A stretch of DNA of 64,000 nucleotides from Massilia polaris (GCF_012927275.1 NZ_JABBGG010000007.1:1-64000); one strand, 5' to 3'; numbered from the stretch's first letter, positions 1 to 8,355 are shown. The notes: generated by a model not told the origin, from the sequence alone. Numbers and translations are program-made.

Positions 1-2
1 GC

Positions 3-113
3 GAAAGGCTGGTTAGCCTCCTGAGTGACGAACGGCCCGATCGCAAATACGACCGGGCCGTCAAAGCGACACCGAAGCGCTACGCCGTTCGCGTCATTAA
101 GAAATCACCTTAA
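3..113 (+). CDS. C-terminal end of an unidentified protein (partial)
   Basis: A frame is open from the window edge to a TAA at 111-113 and gives about 36 residues ending RYAVRVIKKSP. The tail is rich in Lys and Arg. It would converge on the TPR gene that ends at 170, leaving a 56-base gap with no clear terminator. The start and most of the protein lie outside the window, so no function can be assigned. It could also be a chance open frame in GC-rich DNA. Confidence 0.4.
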   Translation, partial: ERLVSLLSDERPDRKYDRAVKATPKRYAVRVIKKSP

Positions 114-169
114 CTGAACGGCATTACTGGCAGAAGCCAGGCTTTCATGATGCGCCGGAAACGCGGTGC

Positions 170-1492
170 TTACTTGACCGGAGCCGGGGCTGGCGCCGCT
201 GCCGCGCCCGCCGGGGCGTTCAGGTAAGTGATCCAGTACTTCGACAGGTCGGTCAGGCCATCGTTGCCCTTCAGGCCTTCGAACGCCTTGATCGCATCCG
301 CCTTGCGGCCAGCTTTCGCGTAGGCAATCGCCAGGCGCAGCTTGGATTCGTCAGTGCGCTTCAGGCCGCCCTTGGCGATACCTTGCTCCATCAGCTTGAT
401 GCCCTTGTCGAACTGGTCCATGGTCACGTAAGCGTAACCGAGGTTGACCAGGCCGGTGCCGTCCTTCGACTTCATCGCGCTCGCTTCGCCAGCGGCAATG
501 TTTTTGGCATCGTCGGCGGCTTGCTTGTTAGCCTTGTCGCGCAGTGCCTTGTGCGGGCCGGCATTGTTGCCTTTGCCCATCACGCCAGCAGCGTAGCCTT
601 CGTCCATCGCCTTTTTCGCCTCGGTCGGGAAGCCTGCCAGCAATGCCAGCTCAGCCATTTCGTTGTACTCGAGCGGATCCAGCGTCTTCATCGCCATATC
701 CTGCAGGCGCAGCACGTCGAGGCGGAAACGGTCGTTCCAGGTCGGCTTGCGCTGCATGCGGCTCAGCAGGTCGGTCCAGAAATCGTCGCTCGGGTGGTAG
801 GTGACCAGCTTTTCCATCGCCATGATGTAGGTAGGATCATCCTTCAGCTTGGCGGCCGAGCTGCCCAGCAGGCGCAGGTCTTCCAGCTCAGGCGCCTTGC
901 CTGCCTTTTCCGCATCGGCGATCACCGGCAGCAGCTCGGTCTTGGCGCCGGCGTAGTCGCCGCTCAGGTAGTAGGCGCGTACCAGCGCGTTACGGACCTT
1001 CTCCGGTGCTGGGCTTTCTTTCTGGTAGCGCTTCAGCCACTCGATTGCCTTTGGGTAGTTCTTGGCGTTGTAGTGGTAGTTGCCAAGTGCCTGGGTGAAT
1101 TCAGCCTGTTCGTTTGCCGGCAAGCGGCCCGAAGTGATGACCGCTTCCAGTGCGCCCATTGCCATCGCATCGTTCCCCGACGACGAGCCCAGCGCCAGCT
1201 TCATGCGGTTCAGGACGTAGTCTTCGTACGGGGTGCGGTTCGGGAAAGCCTCGGCCTGGGTAACGCGCTCCTGCAGCTCGGGGAATTTCTTTGCAGCCAT
1301 CATCTCTTTGAACACGGCCGGGTCGAGCAGCTTGAACATCTCCGGGCGGACGGTGTCCTTAGGCGCTTCGGCGGCGGCCGGGGCGGCTGCCGGTTTCGCC
1401 TGGGCATGCGCGCTGGTAAGCAGGGCAGGTGCCGCGTTCAGGCCGATAGCGGCCAGGAGCAAGCTGATACGAGCAAGACGGAATTGGGACAT
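170..1492 (-). CDS. Exported tetratricopeptide-repeat protein
   Basis: The 440-residue protein starts with a Sec signal peptide (about residues 1-30, ending AHAQA). A helical-repeat region follows, with TPR-like helix pairs such as the stretch around YNAKNYPKAIEWLKRY and another near GYAYVTMDQFDKGIKLMEQG. The C-terminus is an Ala/Pro-rich tail. The start is supported by AAGGA a few bases upstream of the ATG. TPR proteins act as scaffolds; the periplasmic partner cannot be read from the sequence. It sits downstream of the GlcNAc operon on the same strand, but a large palindrome separates them, so it is probably transcribed on its own. Confidence 0.75.
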   Translation of the reverse strand: MSQFRLARISLLLAAIGLNAAPALLTSAHAQAKPAAAPAAAEAPKDTVRPEMFKLLDPAVFKEMMAAKKFPELQERVTQAEAFPNRTPYEDYVLNRMKLALGSSSGNDAMAMGALEAVITSGRLPANEQAEFTQALGNYHYNAKNYPKAIEWLKRYQKESPAPEKVRNALVRAYYLSGDYAGAKTELLPVIADAEKAGKAPELEDLRLLGSSAAKLKDDPTYIMAMEKLVTYHPSDDFWTDLLSRMQRKPTWNDRFRLDVLRLQDMAMKTLDPLEYNEMAELALLAGFPTEAKKAMDEGYAAGVMGKGNNAGPHKALRDKANKQAADDAKNIAAGEASAMKSKDGTGLVNLGYAYVTMDQFDKGIKLMEQGIAKGGLKRTDESKLRLAIAYAKAGRKADAIKAFEGLKGNDGLTDLSKYWITYLNAPAGAAAAPAPAPVK

Positions 1493-1656
1493 GAAAGATC
1501 CTTCAACAATGACAAAGAGGTGGAACCAGCACTACAACGCGCGAGCCCGGCAATCCGTGGACAAAGGCGAATCCGACGATGCCGAACGCAGAAAAGCGCA
1601 CATTGTGGCATAAAGTAGACAAACAGACCCGGCAATCGTGTGAGCAAACGTTTCCG

Positions 1657-1756
1657 ACTTCGGCGGCAACTTCGGGGTCCGTCCCCGGGGACAGACCCCG
1701 GGGACGGACCCCGAAGTTGCCGCCGAAGTTGCGGCGCCGAAGTTGCCGCCGAAGTT
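1657..1756. repeat. Large perfect palindrome plus direct repeats
   Basis: Arms of 34 bases at 1657-1690 and 1696-1729 are exact reverse complements separated by ACAGA. Each arm contains the core GGGGTCCGTCCCCGGGG. The outer motif GAAGTTGCCGCCGAAGTT at 1713-1730 recurs as a direct repeat at 1739-1756. The element lies between the end of the GlcNAc operon and the start of the TPR gene. It could fold into a very stable hairpin on either strand and may end transcription of the operon, although no T-run follows. A REP/BIME-type mobile repeat is the other reading. Confidence 0.9.
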
Positions 1757-1766
1757 GGGGGAATGT

Positions 1767-3254
1767 TCAGGCGTTGTCGAAACCGGGGACGGGGACGTGG
1801 CCGTTGGCGTCGAGTTCGCCGGCAAGCCAGGCGTCGACGGCGTCGAGCGCCGGGGCGGCGAAGCCGTAGGTGATCAGCGCGGGCGCGTCGAAGTCGAGCG
1901 CCTGGTACGGATTCCACAGCGCGAGATGCAGGTCAGGCCTGAAGCGCGCGCGCGCATTCGGGCCGTAACGTACGCGCGAGGTGGACGCCAGGATGACGAA
2001 GCGGCCATCGTCAGGCAGCGCGCTCCAGTCGAAGGCTTCAGCGTCCGCATACGTCACGGTATCGACATCGAACCTGCGCGCCAGCACCGTGGCCAGCACG
2101 CTGGCCGTGACGCCGGCTTCCGACACGCCGTCGCTGACCGCATCCTGGCGCATCACCAGCCGTACCTTGCCGCCCACCGGCGGTCGCTGCGGATTGCCGC
2201 GCGCGGTCAGCGCACGCTTCCAGCCTTCGGCCATCAGCGCGCGGTCGTCTTCATCGGCCGCGTAATCGCACTGCGCGCACGCATAGGCGGCGGTCAGCGA
2301 CGCCAGGCGTTCTAGCTTGCGCTCGACGTCGGCCATCGGCAGCTCGCCCGATTCGATCGCGCGCGCAATGGCATCGATGGTTTCTTCTTGCGTGACCGGG
2401 GTGCCGAGCGCCATGACCATGTCGGCGCCCGCGACCAGCGCCAGTACGGCTGCATGGCCGATGCCGTAGCGCCCCGCGATCGCATGCATGTCCATGCCGT
2501 CGGTGATGATCACGCCTTTGTATTGCCACTCGTCGCGCAGCAGGTCGCCGAGGATGCGGCGCGACATCGTGGCCGGGTGGTCCGGGTCGAGCGATGGGTA
2601 CACGATGTGCGCGGTCATCATCGCCGGCGCCGCCTTCGAAGCGAGCCGGAACGGCTTGAATTCGAATTGTTCGAGTTCGGCCAGCGGCTTGTCGACCGTC
2701 GGCAGGTCGCGGTGCGAGTCGACGTGGGTGTCGCCGTGTCCCGGGAAGTGCTTGACGCAGCAGGCCACGCCTTCCGATTCGCTGCCGGCCATCCAGGCCA
2801 TCGCCAGTTCGGTGGCGCGCTGCGGGTCGGCGCCGAACGAGCGTTCCGCGATCACCGGGTTGTGCGGGTTGTTGTTCAGGTCCAGCACGGGCGCGAAGTT
2901 CCAGTTGAACCCGAGCGCCTTGACCGCGCGCGCAACGGCGGCGCCGGTGCGCCAGGCGAGATCGGTGTTGTCGGCCGCGCCCAGCGCCATCGCCGACGGC
3001 GGCGCCGGCACCCAGGTCGAGCGAACGACAGCGCCGCCTTCCTGGTCGAGCGCGATCAGCGCGCCCGCTCCCATCGCCTCGGACAGATCGGACGTCAGCC
3101 GCTTGAGCTGCGCGGCGTCGGTCATGTTCTGCCTGAACAGGCAGGCGCCGCGCACGCTGTTGGCGCGCATGAAGTCAGCCGTCGCTTCGTCCAGCACGGT
3201 GCCGGGGAAGCGGATCATGATCAGCTGGCCGGCGAGTTTGCGGTATTGGTTCAA
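1767..3254 (-). CDS. nagZ: Glycoside hydrolase family 3 beta-N-acetylhexosaminidase (NagZ-like)
   Basis: The GH3 (beta/alpha)8 domain covers about residues 1-330. The signature KHFPGHGDT (168-176) followed by DSH carries the His/Asp dyad of NagZ enzymes, and the nucleophile segment TDGMDM is at 251-256. NagZ releases GlcNAc from muropeptides or chitooligosaccharides. At 495 residues it is about 150 longer than classical cytoplasmic NagZ; the extra C-terminal region resembles the additional domain of longer GH3 enzymes but is not identified. No signal peptide is visible, so a cytoplasmic location is likely. It is the last gene of the nag operon, 21 bases after the SIS gene, which fits a role in supplying free GlcNAc to the kinase. 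Confidence 0.85.
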   Translation of the reverse strand: MNQYRKLAGQLIMIRFPGTVLDEATADFMRANSVRGACLFRQNMTDAAQLKRLTSDLSEAMGAGALIALDQEGGAVVRSTWVPAPPSAMALGAADNTDLAWRTGAAVARAVKALGFNWNFAPVLDLNNNPHNPVIAERSFGADPQRATELAMAWMAGSESEGVACCVKHFPGHGDTHVDSHRDLPTVDKPLAELEQFEFKPFRLASKAAPAMMTAHIVYPSLDPDHPATMSRRILGDLLRDEWQYKGVIITDGMDMHAIAGRYGIGHAAVLALVAGADMVMALGTPVTQEETIDAIARAIESGELPMADVERKLERLASLTAAYACAQCDYAADEDDRALMAEGWKRALTARGNPQRPPVGGKVRLVMRQDAVSDGVSEAGVTASVLATVLARRFDVDTVTYADAEAFDWSALPDDGRFVILASTSRVRYGPNARARFRPDLHLALWNPYQALDFDAPALITYGFAAPALDAVDAWLAGELDANGHVPVPGFDNA

Positions 3255-3275
3255 TTGGCTGCTCCGTGGCCGTGC

Positions 3276-4298
3276 TTAGTTTGTCTTGGTGACTTTGCTC
3301 AGGTGGCGCGGACGGTCCGGGTCCATGCCGCGCGCTTCGGCCAGCTTGGCGGCCATCACGTAGAACGCCTGCACCGCGACGATCGGGTCGAGGTCCGGCG
3401 TGGCGGCGGTCGGCAAGGTCAGGTCGCGTTCGGCGATGTCGCTTGGCGCCGCCAGCAGCACGCGCGCGCCGCGGCCGCGCATCTCGGCTGCCAGCTGCAC
3501 CAGGCCTGCCTGGGTCGGGCCGCGTGTGGCGAAGATCATCAAAGGGTAGCCTTCTTCGATCAGCGCCATCGGGCCGTGCTTGATCTCGGCGCCCGAGAAT
3601 GCCTCTGCCTGCAGGGCCGAGGTTTCCTTGAACTTGAGCGCCGATTCGAGCGCGATCGGGAAGCTGATGCCGCGGCCGACGACCATGATGTTGCGGGCTG
3701 GCGCCAGCACTTCGATCGCAGGCGACCAGTCGGCTTGCGCCGCGACGGCCAGCGCGTCCGGCAGCGCGGCCAGGCTTTCTTTCAGCTCAGGGTCGTTCTG
3801 CCATTCTGCGACCAGGCGCGCGCCGGCGACCAGGCTGGCGATGAAGCTTTTGGTGGCGGCGACGCTTTGCTCTTTACCGGCGTGCAGCGGCATCGCCCAT
3901 TCCGCGGCCTGCGCCAGCGGGGAGGTGATGTCGTTCACCAGTGCGACGGTGGTGGCGCCGCCGTTGCGGAAGTAGCCGGTCGGTTCGACCACGTCCGGGC
4001 TCTGGCCCGACTGCGAGATGGCGATGGTCAGCGTGTTGCGCGTGACGAGCGGCGACTTGTAAAGGGTCAGCAGCGACATCGGCAGCGACGCGACCACGCG
4101 GCCCATGCGCGCCATGATCAGGTAGGCGCAGTAGTTCGCGGCGTGGTCCGAGCTGCCGCGCGCGATGGTCAGCGCGGTGTTGAACTGCGTGGTCCGGAGC
4201 GTTTGCCCGAGGGCGGCGTAGCGGTCGGCGTCTTGCGACAGTTGCAGGGCGACGCATTCTGCCGCGGATACGGCCTCTTTAAGCATCATTGAGGTCAC
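3276..4298 (-). CDS. SIS-domain glucosamine-6-phosphate deaminase (NagB-II type)
   Basis: The 340-residue protein has two SIS (sugar isomerase) domains, about residues 35-150 and 195-325, with the phosphosugar-binding segment SQSGQSPDVV in the first. It resembles the isomerase half of GlmS without the glutaminase half, which is typical of NagB-II enzymes converting GlcN-6-P to fructose-6-P and ammonia. A GTG start at 4298 is preceded by GGAG at good spacing; the gene overlaps the end of nagA by 20 bases, indicating translational coupling. No classical NagB is present nearby, so this gene supplies the last step of the pathway. An AgaS-like activity is the main alternative. Confidence 0.85.
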   Translation of the reverse strand: MTSMMLKEAVSAAECVALQLSQDADRYAALGQTLRTTQFNTALTIARGSSDHAANYCAYLIMARMGRVVASLPMSLLTLYKSPLVTRNTLTIAISQSGQSPDVVEPTGYFRNGGATTVALVNDITSPLAQAAEWAMPLHAGKEQSVAATKSFIASLVAGARLVAEWQNDPELKESLAALPDALAVAAQADWSPAIEVLAPARNIMVVGRGISFPIALESALKFKETSALQAEAFSGAEIKHGPMALIEEGYPLMIFATRGPTQAGLVQLAAEMRGRGARVLLAAPSDIAERDLTLPTAATPDLDPIVAVQAFYVMAAKLAEARGMDPDRPRHLSKVTKTN

Positions 4299-5391
4299 AG
4301 GCTTCTCCTTCGATATAAACAGATTTGATGTTCAGGTTGCGGTCGAGGACCACGAGGTCGGCGAAACAGCCAGGCGCGATGCGCCCGATCTGCGTTTCGC
4401 CCAGATAGTCGGCGGCATAGGTCGATACGCGGCGCGAGGCGTCGGCCAGGTCGAGGCCGAGCGAGACCAGGTTGCGCAGCGCCTGGTCCATCGTCAGCGT
4501 GCTGCCGGCCAGCGTGCCGTCGGGCAGGCGCACGCCGCCCATGCATTTGTGGACGACCTGGCGGCCCAGCATGTACTCGCCGTCCGGCATGCCGGTGGCC
4601 GCGGTGGAGTCGGTCACGCAGTACAGGTGCGGGATCGCGCGCAGCGCCACCTTGATGGCGCCTGGGTGCACGTGCAGCAGGTCGGGAATCAGTTCGGCGT
4701 ACTGGGCATGCGCCAGCGCCGCGCCGACCATGCCGGGCTCGCGGTGGTGCAGGCCGTTCATCGCGTTGAACAGGTGGGTGAAGCCGGCCGCGCCGTGCTC
4801 CAGCGCGGCCACGCCGTCTTCATAAGAGCCCATCGTGTGCCCGATCTGGACGCGGATGCCGGCGTCGGCAAGCTGGCGCACCAGTTCGAGGTGGCCTTCG
4901 AGTTCGGGCGCCACGGTAATCAGGCGCATCGGCGCATGTTCGCCCAGCTTGTTGACTTCATCCAGCGTCGCCGAGCGCGCGAACGGCGGCTGCGCTCCGA
5001 GCTTGCCGGAGTTGATGTACGGGCCTTCGAGGTGTACGCCGAGGATGCGCGCGCTGCCTGCCACCGGATTGGCGCATGCCGCGCCGATTGCCTTCAAGGC
5101 GGCGACGATGTCTTCCGGCGGCGCCGTCATCGTGGTCGCCAGGAGGCTGGTGGTGCCGTGCTTCGCGTGCATCTTCGCGATCACCTGCGGTGCGTCGCCG
5201 CCCTGCATGACGTCCTTGCCGCCCGCGCCGTGCACGTGCAGGTCGACGAAGCCGGGGATGATGTAGTCGTCGCTGTTGATGGCCGGGTCGGTGGCGCCGC
5301 CATCGATGGCATCGATGCGCTTGCCGAAGCGGACCTCGCCGCTTACCCAGCCTTCAGGTGTAAGGATGTTGCCCTTGATTGCAGTGCTCAT
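4279..5391 (-). CDS. nagA: N-acetylglucosamine-6-phosphate deacetylase
   Basis: The 370-residue amidohydrolase removes the acetyl group from GlcNAc-6-P. The metal-binding beta-barrel signature GFVDLHVHGAGG lies near residue 50. Further family motifs are LEGPYI, the His-bearing QIGHT, THLFNAM and VTDSTAATGM. Length matches the family. Its ATG overlaps the stop of the upstream kinase gene (ATGA), and its end overlaps the deaminase gene, so the three are a tight translational unit. The enzyme is cytoplasmic and acts between NagK and the deaminase. Confidence 0.93.
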   Translation of the reverse strand: MSTAIKGNILTPEGWVSGEVRFGKRIDAIDGGATDPAINSDDYIIPGFVDLHVHGAGGKDVMQGGDAPQVIAKMHAKHGTTSLLATTMTAPPEDIVAALKAIGAACANPVAGSARILGVHLEGPYINSGKLGAQPPFARSATLDEVNKLGEHAPMRLITVAPELEGHLELVRQLADAGIRVQIGHTMGSYEDGVAALEHGAAGFTHLFNAMNGLHHREPGMVGAALAHAQYAELIPDLLHVHPGAIKVALRAIPHLYCVTDSTAATGMPDGEYMLGRQVVHKCMGGVRLPDGTLAGSTLTMDQALRNLVSLGLDLADASRRVSTYAADYLGETQIGRIAPGCFADLVVLDRNLNIKSVYIEGEACDLNDA

Positions 5392-6266
5392 TGCACGCCT
5401 TTCTCGATGTGCTGTTCGATCATGCGCAGCGCGCCGCTGGCGGCGTCGCCGTGCGGTGCGACTGTGCGCGCGAGGAGTTCAGGAGGCAGGTAGGCGCGCA
5501 GCGCTTGACCGAGGCCGCCGCATAGTGCCAATGGTAGTTCCGCTGCCGGATCGAGGGCGCGCGCAATGACGGCCACTTCGCTGCCCGCATCGGCCAGGAT
5601 CTGGCGCGCGGTTGCGTCGCTGGCCGCATGCGAGACCACGATCGGCGCCAGCGATGCGTACGCGGTCTGCGTCGCCTTGCCAAGCCAGACCTGGATGGCG
5701 TCGCGGTTGCCGCCGCAGGCGTCGATCACCTGCTGTGCAAACGGCGAATGCGGCTTGCGGCCGTCGAGAACCTGTTCGATGTGGTTGATGGCGCGCAGGC
5801 CCATCCAGCCGCCGCTCGCTTCGTCGCCGGCGGGGAAGCCCCAGCCGCCGACTTCGTGCTGTTCGCCGTCCGGCAACAGCACCTGGCCGACGCTGCCGGT
5901 CCCGATGGCGACAATCGCGCCGGGCTGGCCCTGGTGCGCGCCCATCAGTGTCGTGAAGCCGTCGGTCTCCAGCCGCAGCGCGGCATAGCCCGGGTTCGCG
6001 GCGACGAATTGCGCAGCCCACTCCTTGTTATGCACGCCCGCCAGGCCAAGGCCGATGGCGAGCAGGGACAGGGGAGGGTGTTCAACGCCGGCGGATGCAA
6101 AGGCGGCTGCGACCGCGTCGCCGATCGCACGCCACGCCTTGTCGATGCCGTGTGCGAGGCCGGATGGACCGCCCTGCGCCTGCGCGATTTCCTGGCCGCC
6201 TGCGCGCGCGAGGCGAACCCGCGTGCCAGTGCCGCCGCCATCAACGCCGATGAGATATTCGATCAT
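5388..6266 (-). CDS. N-acetylglucosamine kinase of the BadF/BadG ATPase family
   Basis: The 292-residue protein opens with the ASKHA phosphate-binding loop DGGGTGTRVRLA and has the second loop IGTGSVGQ near the middle. This family includes glucosamine and N-acetylglucosamine kinases. It is the first gene of the operon and would phosphorylate GlcNAc imported without phosphorylation, or released by the GH3 enzyme, giving GlcNAc-6-P for NagA. AGGATCC lies about 10 bases before the ATG as a plausible ribosome-binding site. No transporter gene is linked in this window. Confidence 0.88.
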   Translation of the reverse strand: MIEYLIGVDGGGTGTRVRLARAGGQEIAQAQGGPSGLAHGIDKAWRAIGDAVAAAFASAGVEHPPLSLLAIGLGLAGVHNKEWAAQFVAANPGYAALRLETDGFTTLMGAHQGQPGAIVAIGTGSVGQVLLPDGEQHEVGGWGFPAGDEASGGWMGLRAINHIEQVLDGRKPHSPFAQQVIDACGGNRDAIQVWLGKATQTAYASLAPIVVSHAASDATARQILADAGSEVAVIARALDPAAELPLALCGGLGQALRAYLPPELLARTVAPHGDAASGALRMIEQHIEKGVQ

Positions 6267-6334
6267 ATGGAGTGGGATCCTGTGCTGCCGTGAAGGTCAG
6301 GGCACTATAGGGATGCCAAACTCGTGTGTCAACA

Positions 6335-6372
6335 GGTATTTAATTGGTATTGGTGGGGTTTAAACTGGTATT
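6335..6372. promoter_or_regulatory. Phased GGTATT repeats, probable operator of the nag operon
   Basis: GGTATT occurs at 6335, 6346 and 6367, with a degenerate GGTTTA at 6357, so four units are spaced 11, 11 and 10 bases apart, about one helix turn each. Two are preceded by T, giving TGGTATT. The array sits about 70-105 bases upstream of the kinase start. GlcNAc operons in other proteobacteria are commonly controlled by GntR-type repressors that bind TGGTATT-like repeats; that link is from memory and the regulator gene is not in this window. Confidence 0.55.
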
Positions 6373-6392
6373 GTGGTGGTGCTGTGTTTCGT

Positions 6393-6425
6393 GCGCCAAG
6401 TCCTTGATTTTTAAGGACTTGGCGC
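6393..6425 (-). terminator. 13-bp perfect stem-loop after the GIN-domain gene
   Basis: GCGCCAAGTCCTT (6393-6405) and AAGGACTTGGCGC (6413-6425) are exact reverse complements with the loop GATTTTT. Pairing continues outward through TTTCG/CGAAA with a small bulge. It lies downstream of the minus-strand GIN gene and upstream of the nag operon promoter region. There is no T-run right after the stem, so it is either a weak or bidirectional terminator or a regulatory inverted repeat. Confidence 0.55.
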
Positions 6426-6474
6426 GAAAGTGGAATGGTGGTGCGGGGAAGGTGGTATGCGACCAGCCGGCGGA

Positions 6475-6505
6475 CCGTCATCCCCTCCTGCTGCGGGAAT
6501 GACGG
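6475..6505. repeat. Degenerate copy of the TTCCCG...CGGGAA palindromic repeat
   Basis: CCGTCATCCC and GGGAATGACGG face each other across TCCTGCTGC. The outer CGTCAT/ATGACG arms and the inner CCC/GGG match the better copies elsewhere in the window. It lies just past the stop of the GIN-domain gene. Confidence 0.5.
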
Positions 6506-6509
6506 GACC

Positions 6510-7862
6510 TTACTCTTCGCGCGCGCCCTTGCGGTCGATGGTGACCATGCGCGGCTTGTCGAGCATCGCGGTGCGGGTTTCGATTTTCGAGCGCACGTTG
6601 ACGACGGCGTTACCAGGACCGCTCACGACAACGTCGGCGTGGCCGGCGGTCAGGGTGCGCGCATTCAGGCTGCCCGATCCCGACAGTTGCGCATTGATGC
6701 CTTCGACCGTGCCGCTGATATCGGCGTCGGCAGGGCCCATCATCTTCAGCAGCAGGCGCTTGCCGGACAGCGCGGCCTGCAGGCCGCCGGAGCCGTGCAG
6801 TTCGGCGTCGAGCGTGCCGGCCACGGTGGCCAGTTCCGCCGAGCCCGGGCCGCGCGTGCGCACGGTGGCGTTGGTGACCGCCAGGCGCGAGCCATCCAGG
6901 TCGCCCGATCCGGAAATGTCGGCATTCAGGGTGCCGGTGCTGCCGGCCAGGTCGACATTGCCCGGTCCTGCCATCAGCACGCGCACGTCGCGTGCGGCCA
7001 GGCCGCTGACCGACAGGTCGCCCGATCCATGCACTTCGCCTTCGAATTTTTTCAGGTTGCCGGCGATGCAGCCGTTGCCCGGCCCGTGCATCTGCGCGGT
7101 CGCGGATTCCACCGCCAGCGAGCAGGCTTCGAGGTCGCCGGAACCGTGTACTTCGGCGCGCAGGTCGCGGCTGCTGCCATCGAGGCGCGCGCCGCCCGGA
7201 CCGTGCAGGTCGATGTTGGCCGATGCCAGGCGCAGGCGCCGCGCTTCCAGGTCGCCCGATCCGCTGACGCGGGCCGACAGCGTGCCGCTGATGTCGGCCA
7301 GCGTGACGTCGCCGGGGCCGGACATGGCCAGGTTGGCGCGCGTCGCGCGCATCAGGTGCAGGTCAAGGTCGCCGCTGCCGCTGCTGGTGACCTGGAGGTC
7401 GCGCACAGCGCCGCTGGCGCGCACGTCGCCTGGGCCGTTGAGGGTGACGGAAAAGCGTTCGCCGCCGACCTGGTCAAGTTCGACGTCGCCGCTGCCGGAC
7501 GAGGTCAGCTTGCCCACCATCGCCGCGCTGATATTGACGGTGATCCGCTCGCGCGGCTTGCTGAAGCCGATGAAGAAGCCGCGCCGCTTCACCGGCCGCA
7601 CCACCAGCGTGTCGCCGCTGACGAAGGTTTCGACGTCCGCCAGATCCTTGCGCGGGCCGGTCACCGACAGTGCGTTGCGGCCCTGCGCCTTGATGATCAC
7701 GCGATAAGGGCCCGACAGTTCGATCGATTTGAACGCGCCGACCTCGCGCTGCACGGAGACGAGCTCCGAATCCTGCGGCGCTGCTGCCTGCAGCGATGGT
7801 GAGGCGAGGATGCCGGCGGCGACGGCGACGGCGAGACTGGTTTGCTTGAGCATCGTTTTCAT
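6510..7862 (-). CDS. Exported GIN-domain (DUF2807) beta-solenoid protein
   Basis: The chosen start at 7862 (MKTMLKQ) gives a signal peptide of about 25 residues ending LQAAA; an earlier in-frame start would add 43 unlikely residues. After an N-terminal head, residues from about 130 on form eight near-identical units in which GSGD-type and GPGD/GPGN-type turns alternate every 20 and 19 residues. This suggests a right-handed beta-helix with one turn per rung. GIN (head GIN domain, adhesin-like) proteins are exported and of unknown function. At 450 residues it is about twice the size of a single-domain member. It lies between the nag operon and a small exported protein gene, with no clear operon partner. 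Confidence 0.8.
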   Translation of the reverse strand: MKTMLKQTSLAVAVAAGILASPSLQAAAPQDSELVSVQREVGAFKSIELSGPYRVIIKAQGRNALSVTGPRKDLADVETFVSGDTLVVRPVKRRGFFIGFSKPRERITVNISAAMVGKLTSSGSGDVELDQVGGERFSVTLNGPGDVRASGAVRDLQVTSSGSGDLDLHLMRATRANLAMSGPGDVTLADISGTLSARVSGSGDLEARRLRLASANIDLHGPGGARLDGSSRDLRAEVHGSGDLEACSLAVESATAQMHGPGNGCIAGNLKKFEGEVHGSGDLSVSGLAARDVRVLMAGPGNVDLAGSTGTLNADISGSGDLDGSRLAVTNATVRTRGPGSAELATVAGTLDAELHGSGGLQAALSGKRLLLKMMGPADADISGTVEGINAQLSGSGSLNARTLTAGHADVVVSGPGNAVVNVRSKIETRTAMLDKPRMVTIDRKGAREE

Positions 7863-7996
7863 GTCTTCTTTTCGTGGATGTGATCGAACCGAAGCATGAC
7901 AATACGACAGGCCCTGGCCGGGCGCGACCGGAAACCGACAGAAGCGCAAAAACGTGGCCTCAAATGCAAAAGCGGCGGATAAACCGCTCAAGCCTC

Positions 7997-8071
7997 GTCA
8001 TTCCCGCGGAGGCGGGAATCCATGGCATCGCGGATCATCCGGGCATGGCGTTCCCACCTGCGCGGGAACGC
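7997..8071. repeat. Pair of palindromic TTCCCG...CGGGAA repeats
   Basis: ATTCCCGCGGAGGCGGGAAT (8001-8020) is a near-perfect palindrome within CGTC...CCATGG. A second copy, GTTCCCACCTGCGCGGGAAC, lies at 8050-8069. They sit between the GIN gene and the end of the small exported protein gene. The same core recurs at 53.8, 55.1 and 62.6 kb, so this is a dispersed intergenic repeat family. Confidence 0.8.
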
Positions 8072-8079
8072 CGGCTGGC

Positions 8080-8355
8080 TTAGTTCTTGTACTGTTCCAG
8101 CTGCACGGCCAGCGCAGTTTTGTGGTTTCGTACGAACGCCACGGCTTCGGCCTTGACGGCGGCGCGGTCGCTTGCCGACGATTTGCCGATCGTGACGGTC
8201 GGGATGTTGAGCTGGTCGGCGCTGGCGCTGTTGGCGGCTGCGGTTGCTGCTGCTGCGGCGGTCACGGCGGCGTTGGCCAGTGGCGCGTCGGCGGCGAATG
8301 CGGAACCTGCTGCGACGAACACAACAGCAGCGGCGATGAATTTGGTTGCTTTCAT
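8080..8355 (-). CDS. Small exported Ala-rich protein of unknown function
   Basis: The 91-residue protein starts MKATKFIAAAVVFVAAGSAFA, a clear Sec signal peptide. The mature part (about 70 residues) is Ala-rich, with no Cys and a C-terminus VRNHKTALAVQLEQYKN. The start at 8355 follows GGGAGAAACACC, a good ribosome-binding site; longer frames in the same phase are not credible. It is divergent from the LysR gene at 8489, so LysR-type control is possible. No family was recognised. Confidence 0.65.
   Translation of the reverse strand: MKATKFIAAAVVFVAAGSAFAADAPLANAAVTAAAAATAAANSASADQLNIPTVTIGKSSASDRAAVKAEAVAFVRNHKTALAVQLEQYKN

Noticed and set aside
1640-1873. Small plus-strand frames across the large palindrome
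   Set aside because: Their products only reflect the repeat; no ribosome-binding site or conserved feature is seen.
2388-4292. A 634-codon plus-strand frame over the nag operon
   Set aside because: It is antisense to two well-supported enzymes and has no recognisable domain.
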